From: Pacificispira spongiicola
GTDB lineage: Bacteria > Pseudomonadota > Alphaproteobacteria > UBA8366 > Aestuariispiraceae
Direction: 5' to 3'
DNA: 64,000 bases
Assembly: GCF_012926505.1 (NCBI RefSeq)
Contig: NZ_JABBNT010000004.1
Span: 310,001 to 374,000, forward strand
Of the stretch, positions 61,753-64,000 are shown in pieces. The notes below the pieces were generated by a model that worked only from the letters and a program-made list of their open reading frames with translations, was not told the DNA's origin and made no database searches. Position 1 is the first letter of the stretch. Every line of letters starts with the position of its first letter. The translations under genes were made by a program, and so were the position numbers.

Positions 61753-63771
61753 ATGACCAGTTCCGCTCTGTCCGACCTCAAGGCCTTATTGCTGGATGCC
61801 GATATCCGGCGGGAAGACGCCGAACTGGAATCCCTGCTGCGCGGCGCGGCGGCGGCCCCGGACGATGCCCGGGACCGTTGGACGGAATTGCTGGCGCCCT
61901 CCGCCGATCCTGGATTGCGGGACCGCTTAATCAATGCGGGTCGCCGTTTCATGGATGGGTTGGGCGACAGTTTCACCGACGGCCCGGCCCCGGCCTCGCG
62001 ATTGGAGGCCTTGCGCGAAGAAATGCGCCGGCAAGGTTTGGACGGGCTGGTCATCCCGCGCACCGACGAGTATCAGGGCGAATATATCCCGCAGAAATCG
62101 GAACGTGTCCTGTGGCTGACCGGGTTTTCCGGATCGGCGGGGACGGTGGTCGTCGGCCTGGACAAGGCCGCGATTTTTGTCGACGGACGTTATACGCTTC
62201 AGGTTCGCGATCAGGTGAATATCGACCTGTTCGAACCGCGCCATCTGATCGAACAACCGGCAACCGACTGGATCGCGGAAACCTTCAAGACCGGCGACCG
62301 GATCGGCTTCGATCCCTGGCTGCATACCCAACATGGCGCGGGGCATTTGAACATCGCCGCTCAAAAGGCGGGGGCGGTTCTGATCCGGGTGGAAAACAAC
62401 CCGGTCGATGCGGTTTGGGCCGATCGTCCCGCCGCGCCGGTCGCCCCGGTCGTGCCGCAGGAAATGCGTTTCGCCGGGGAAAGCGCGGAAGACAAACGGG
62501 CGCGGTTGGGCAAGGCCCTGACCGATAAGGGGATCGACGCCGCCGCGATCACGGCGACGGATTCCATCGCCTGGCTGTTGAATATGCGCGGGGCCGATGT
62601 GCCGAATTGCCCCCTGCCGTTGAGCTTCGCCCTGCTGAATGCCGATGCGACTGTGGACTGGTTCATCGACGATCGGAAATTGACGCCGGACGCCCGCGCG
62701 GCGCTGGGCAACGGCATCGTCGTGCGCCCGGAATCGGAATTTGCGGACGCCCTTGCCGATTTGGGGCGACAGGGGAAGGTGGTACAAGCCGATCCGGCGA
62801 CCGCGCCCTGTCTGGTTTTCGACCGCTTGTCGCAATACGGGGCGAAGACGGTGGAAGCCGCCGATCCCTGCCTGTTGCCTAAGGCCTGCAAGAACGACGT
62901 TGAAATTGAGGGGACCCGTACCGCGCATAAACGGGACGGCGCGGCCCTGTCCCGGTTCCTGCATTGGCTGTCCGTCGAAGCGCCGAAGGGTGGACAGACT
63001 GAATTGAGCGTCATCGACCGGCTGGCCAAATTCCGGGCGGAAGGCGAGCATTTCCGGGGGTTCAGCTTCGACACGATCGCCGGTGCCGGGCCGAACGGCG
63101 CGGTCATCCATTATCGCGCCGTGGAACGCACGAACCGTAAGGTCGAAACAGGACAATTGCTGCTTGTCGACAGCGGCGGTCAGTATCTGGACGGGACGAC
63201 CGATGTCACCCGCACCATGGCCGTCGGCACCCCGGCGCGCGAAATGATGGAACGGTTTACCCTGGTCCTGAAGGGGCATATCGCCATCGCGACCGCCCGC
63301 TTTCCGGTCGGCGTAACGGGCAGCCAGTTGGACACATTGGCGCGTCTGCCCCTGTGGCAGGCGGGGCTGGATTTCGACCACGGCACCGGCCATGGCGTCG
63401 GCAGCTATCTGAACGTCCATGAAGGGCCGCAACGCATCGCCAAGGCCTTCAATGCCGTGGCGCTGAAGCCGGGCATGATCCTGTCGAACGAGCCCGGCTA
63501 TTATAAGGCGGGCGAATACGGCATTCGGATCGAAAATCTGGTCGTGGTGCGGGCGGTCGAAAGCGCCCCCGACGGTGCGGAACGGGATCTGCTGGAATTC
63601 GAAACGATCACGCTGGCCCCGATCGACCGGACGCTGATCGTCGTGGATATGCTGACCGGGCCGGAACGGGAATGGCTGAACGCCTATCACGTCCGCGTCC
63701 GCGACGCGATCCTGCCGCAATTGGACGGCGAGGCCTCAGACTGGCTCCGTCAAGCGACGGAGCCAGTCTGA
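61753..63771 (+). CDS. pepP: Xaa-Pro aminopeptidase (M24B, long form)
   Basis: A 672-residue creatinase-fold aminopeptidase P removing N-terminal residues before proline. Two N-terminal creatinase domains (about 70-370; IPRTDEYQGEYIPQKSERVL, TGFSGSAGTVVV) precede the M24 catalytic domain, with metal ligands Asp in LLLVDSGGQYLDGTTDVTRT, His in DHGTGHGVGSYLNVHEGPQR and Glu in SNEPGYYKAGEYGIRIENL. The first 65 residues are an unusual helical extension (SDLKALLLDADIRREDAELE). The ATG at 61753 has GAGG 8 bases upstream; the frame is open further through the tandem repeats. Confidence 0.95.
   Translation: MTSSALSDLKALLLDADIRREDAELESLLRGAAAAPDDARDRWTELLAPSADPGLRDRLINAGRRFMDGLGDSFTDGPAPASRLEALREEMRRQGLDGLVIPRTDEYQGEYIPQKSERVLWLTGFSGSAGTVVVGLDKAAIFVDGRYTLQVRDQVNIDLFEPRHLIEQPATDWIAETFKTGDRIGFDPWLHTQHGAGHLNIAAQKAGAVLIRVENNPVDAVWADRPAAPVAPVVPQEMRFAGESAEDKRARLGKALTDKGIDAAAITATDSIAWLLNMRGADVPNCPLPLSFALLNADATVDWFIDDRKLTPDARAALGNGIVVRPESEFADALADLGRQGKVVQADPATAPCLVFDRLSQYGAKTVEAADPCLLPKACKNDVEIEGTRTAHKRDGAALSRFLHWLSVEAPKGGQTELSVIDRLAKFRAEGEHFRGFSFDTIAGAGPNGAVIHYRAVERTNRKVETGQLLLVDSGGQYLDGTTDVTRTMAVGTPAREMMERFTLVLKGHIAIATARFPVGVTGSQLDTLARLPLWQAGLDFDHGTGHGVGSYLNVHEGPQRIAKAFNAVALKPGMILSNEPGYYKAGEYGIRIENLVVVRAVESAPDGAERDLLEFETITLAPIDRTLIVVDMLTGPEREWLNAYHVRVRDAILPQLDGEASDWLRQATEPV
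63737..63770. terminator. Perfect 15-bp hairpin overlapping the pepP stop codon
   Basis: CAGACTGGCTCCGTC, loop AAGC, GACGGAGCCAGTCTG. It encodes the last residues of PepP and ends at its stop codon, 10 bases from the stop of the convergent GMC gene. Without a U-run it is either a two-way barrier or an mRNA 3' end stabiliser. Confidence 0.6.
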
Positions 63772-63780
63772 CGAACATGG

Positions 63781-64000
63781 TTATCCGTAGTTCCAGACGG
63801 GCAAGTCCATCCTGGGAAGCGGCGCGCGGTCGAGGATCGCGTCGCTCAGCTTGAAGGCCATCATCATGGTGGGGCAGTTGGTATTGCTGTTCACCACCAC
63901 CGGCATCAGCGATGCATCGACGACGCGCAGTCCCTCGACGCCATAGACGCGACCTTTCGGGTCGCACACCGCCATCGGATCGGTATCCGCGCCCATCTTG
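63781..64000 (-). CDS. GMC-family oxidoreductase, C-terminal part (runs off right edge)
   Basis: The last 72 codons of an FAD-dependent glucose-methanol-choline oxidoreductase. [20 protein letters not shown] then [19 protein letters not shown] and [15 protein letters not shown] correspond to the conserved C-terminal block (usually DASxMPxxxxxNxNxPT) that contains the second active-site His/Asn (here NTN). The start is outside the window. The substrate, an alcohol of unknown kind, cannot be inferred. Confidence 0.9.
   Translation of the reverse strand, partial: KMGADTDPMAVCDPKGRVYGVEGLRVVDASLMPVVVNSNTNCPTMMMAFKLSDAILDRAPLPRMDLPVWNYG

Noticed and set aside
61927-63720. 597-codon open frame on the minus strand opposite pepP
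   Set aside because: The plus strand encodes an intact aminopeptidase P with all metal ligands; the antisense frame has the biased composition of a shadow frame.

Overview
The window is about 60 percent GC by eye and reads as one stretch of chromosome from an alphaproteobacterium, most likely of Rhodospirillales type. The support is gene order: rplU-rpmA-obgE-proB-proA-nadD-rsfS-rlmH, then gpmI-envC-ctpA-divergent polysaccharide deacetylase-rppH, pgsA-mobB-moaD-moaE, priA / transaldolase-DUF484-xerC, prs-rplY-pth-ychF, glnK-amtB and ftsK-lolA. I see no transposase, integrase, prophage or CRISPR array. The genus is inference only.

Bases 1-23454 are accessory catabolic DNA with two separate import-and-degradation clusters. 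Cluster A (1-13618) has a divergent E1 beta/E1 alpha pair (thiamine-diphosphate dehydrogenase, continuing beyond the left edge), an RpiR-family regulator, a four-gene sugar-type ABC importer (Tat-exported binding protein, two MalFG-type permeases, one UgpC/MalK-type ATPase), a transglutaminase-fold protein, an FGGY kinase, a VOC protein, a SnoaL-flavin monooxygenase fusion and a HAD phosphatase. AT-rich gaps on both sides of rpiR carry repeated GTGAAAAWWTTYCA-like sites that probably are its operators. Cluster B (13629-23454) is a MocR-type regulator divergent from a class II (degradative-type) HMG-CoA reductase followed by a complete ribose-type ABC importer. One permease of that importer is fused to a six-bladed beta-propeller of the SMP-30/strictosidine-synthase lactonase class, and a second propeller gene overlaps it. 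I propose uptake and catabolism of mevalonate or mevalonolactone; this is the best candidate in the window for an undescribed system.

Bases 23615-64000 are mostly core genome: tRNA-Ser(CGA), ribosomal proteins L21, L27 and L25, ribosome-associated GTPases, proline biosynthesis, NAD synthesis, cell-envelope division factors, molybdopterin synthesis, DNA replication and segregation (PriA, XerC, FtsK), nucleotide precursor synthesis, ubiquinone hydroxylation, nitrogen sensing with a sigma-54 promoter, and aminopeptidase P. Small accessory modules sit between them: a ribbon-helix-helix gene with a perfect 24-bp palindrome and an overlapping partner (30477-31153), a CJM1_0395-type metalloprotease, a lone APS reductase, and a winged-helix regulator with tandem operator-like repeats.

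Between an extradiol dioxygenase gene and pepP, the minus strand at 61433-61545 encodes what looks like a small RNA. It has two long hairpins whose loops are runs of CCUCCU/CCCCC (anti-Shine-Dalgarno) and a U-rich 3' tail. It resembles the alphaproteobacterial CcsR/'cuckoo' RNA type and no protein-coding feature explains it.
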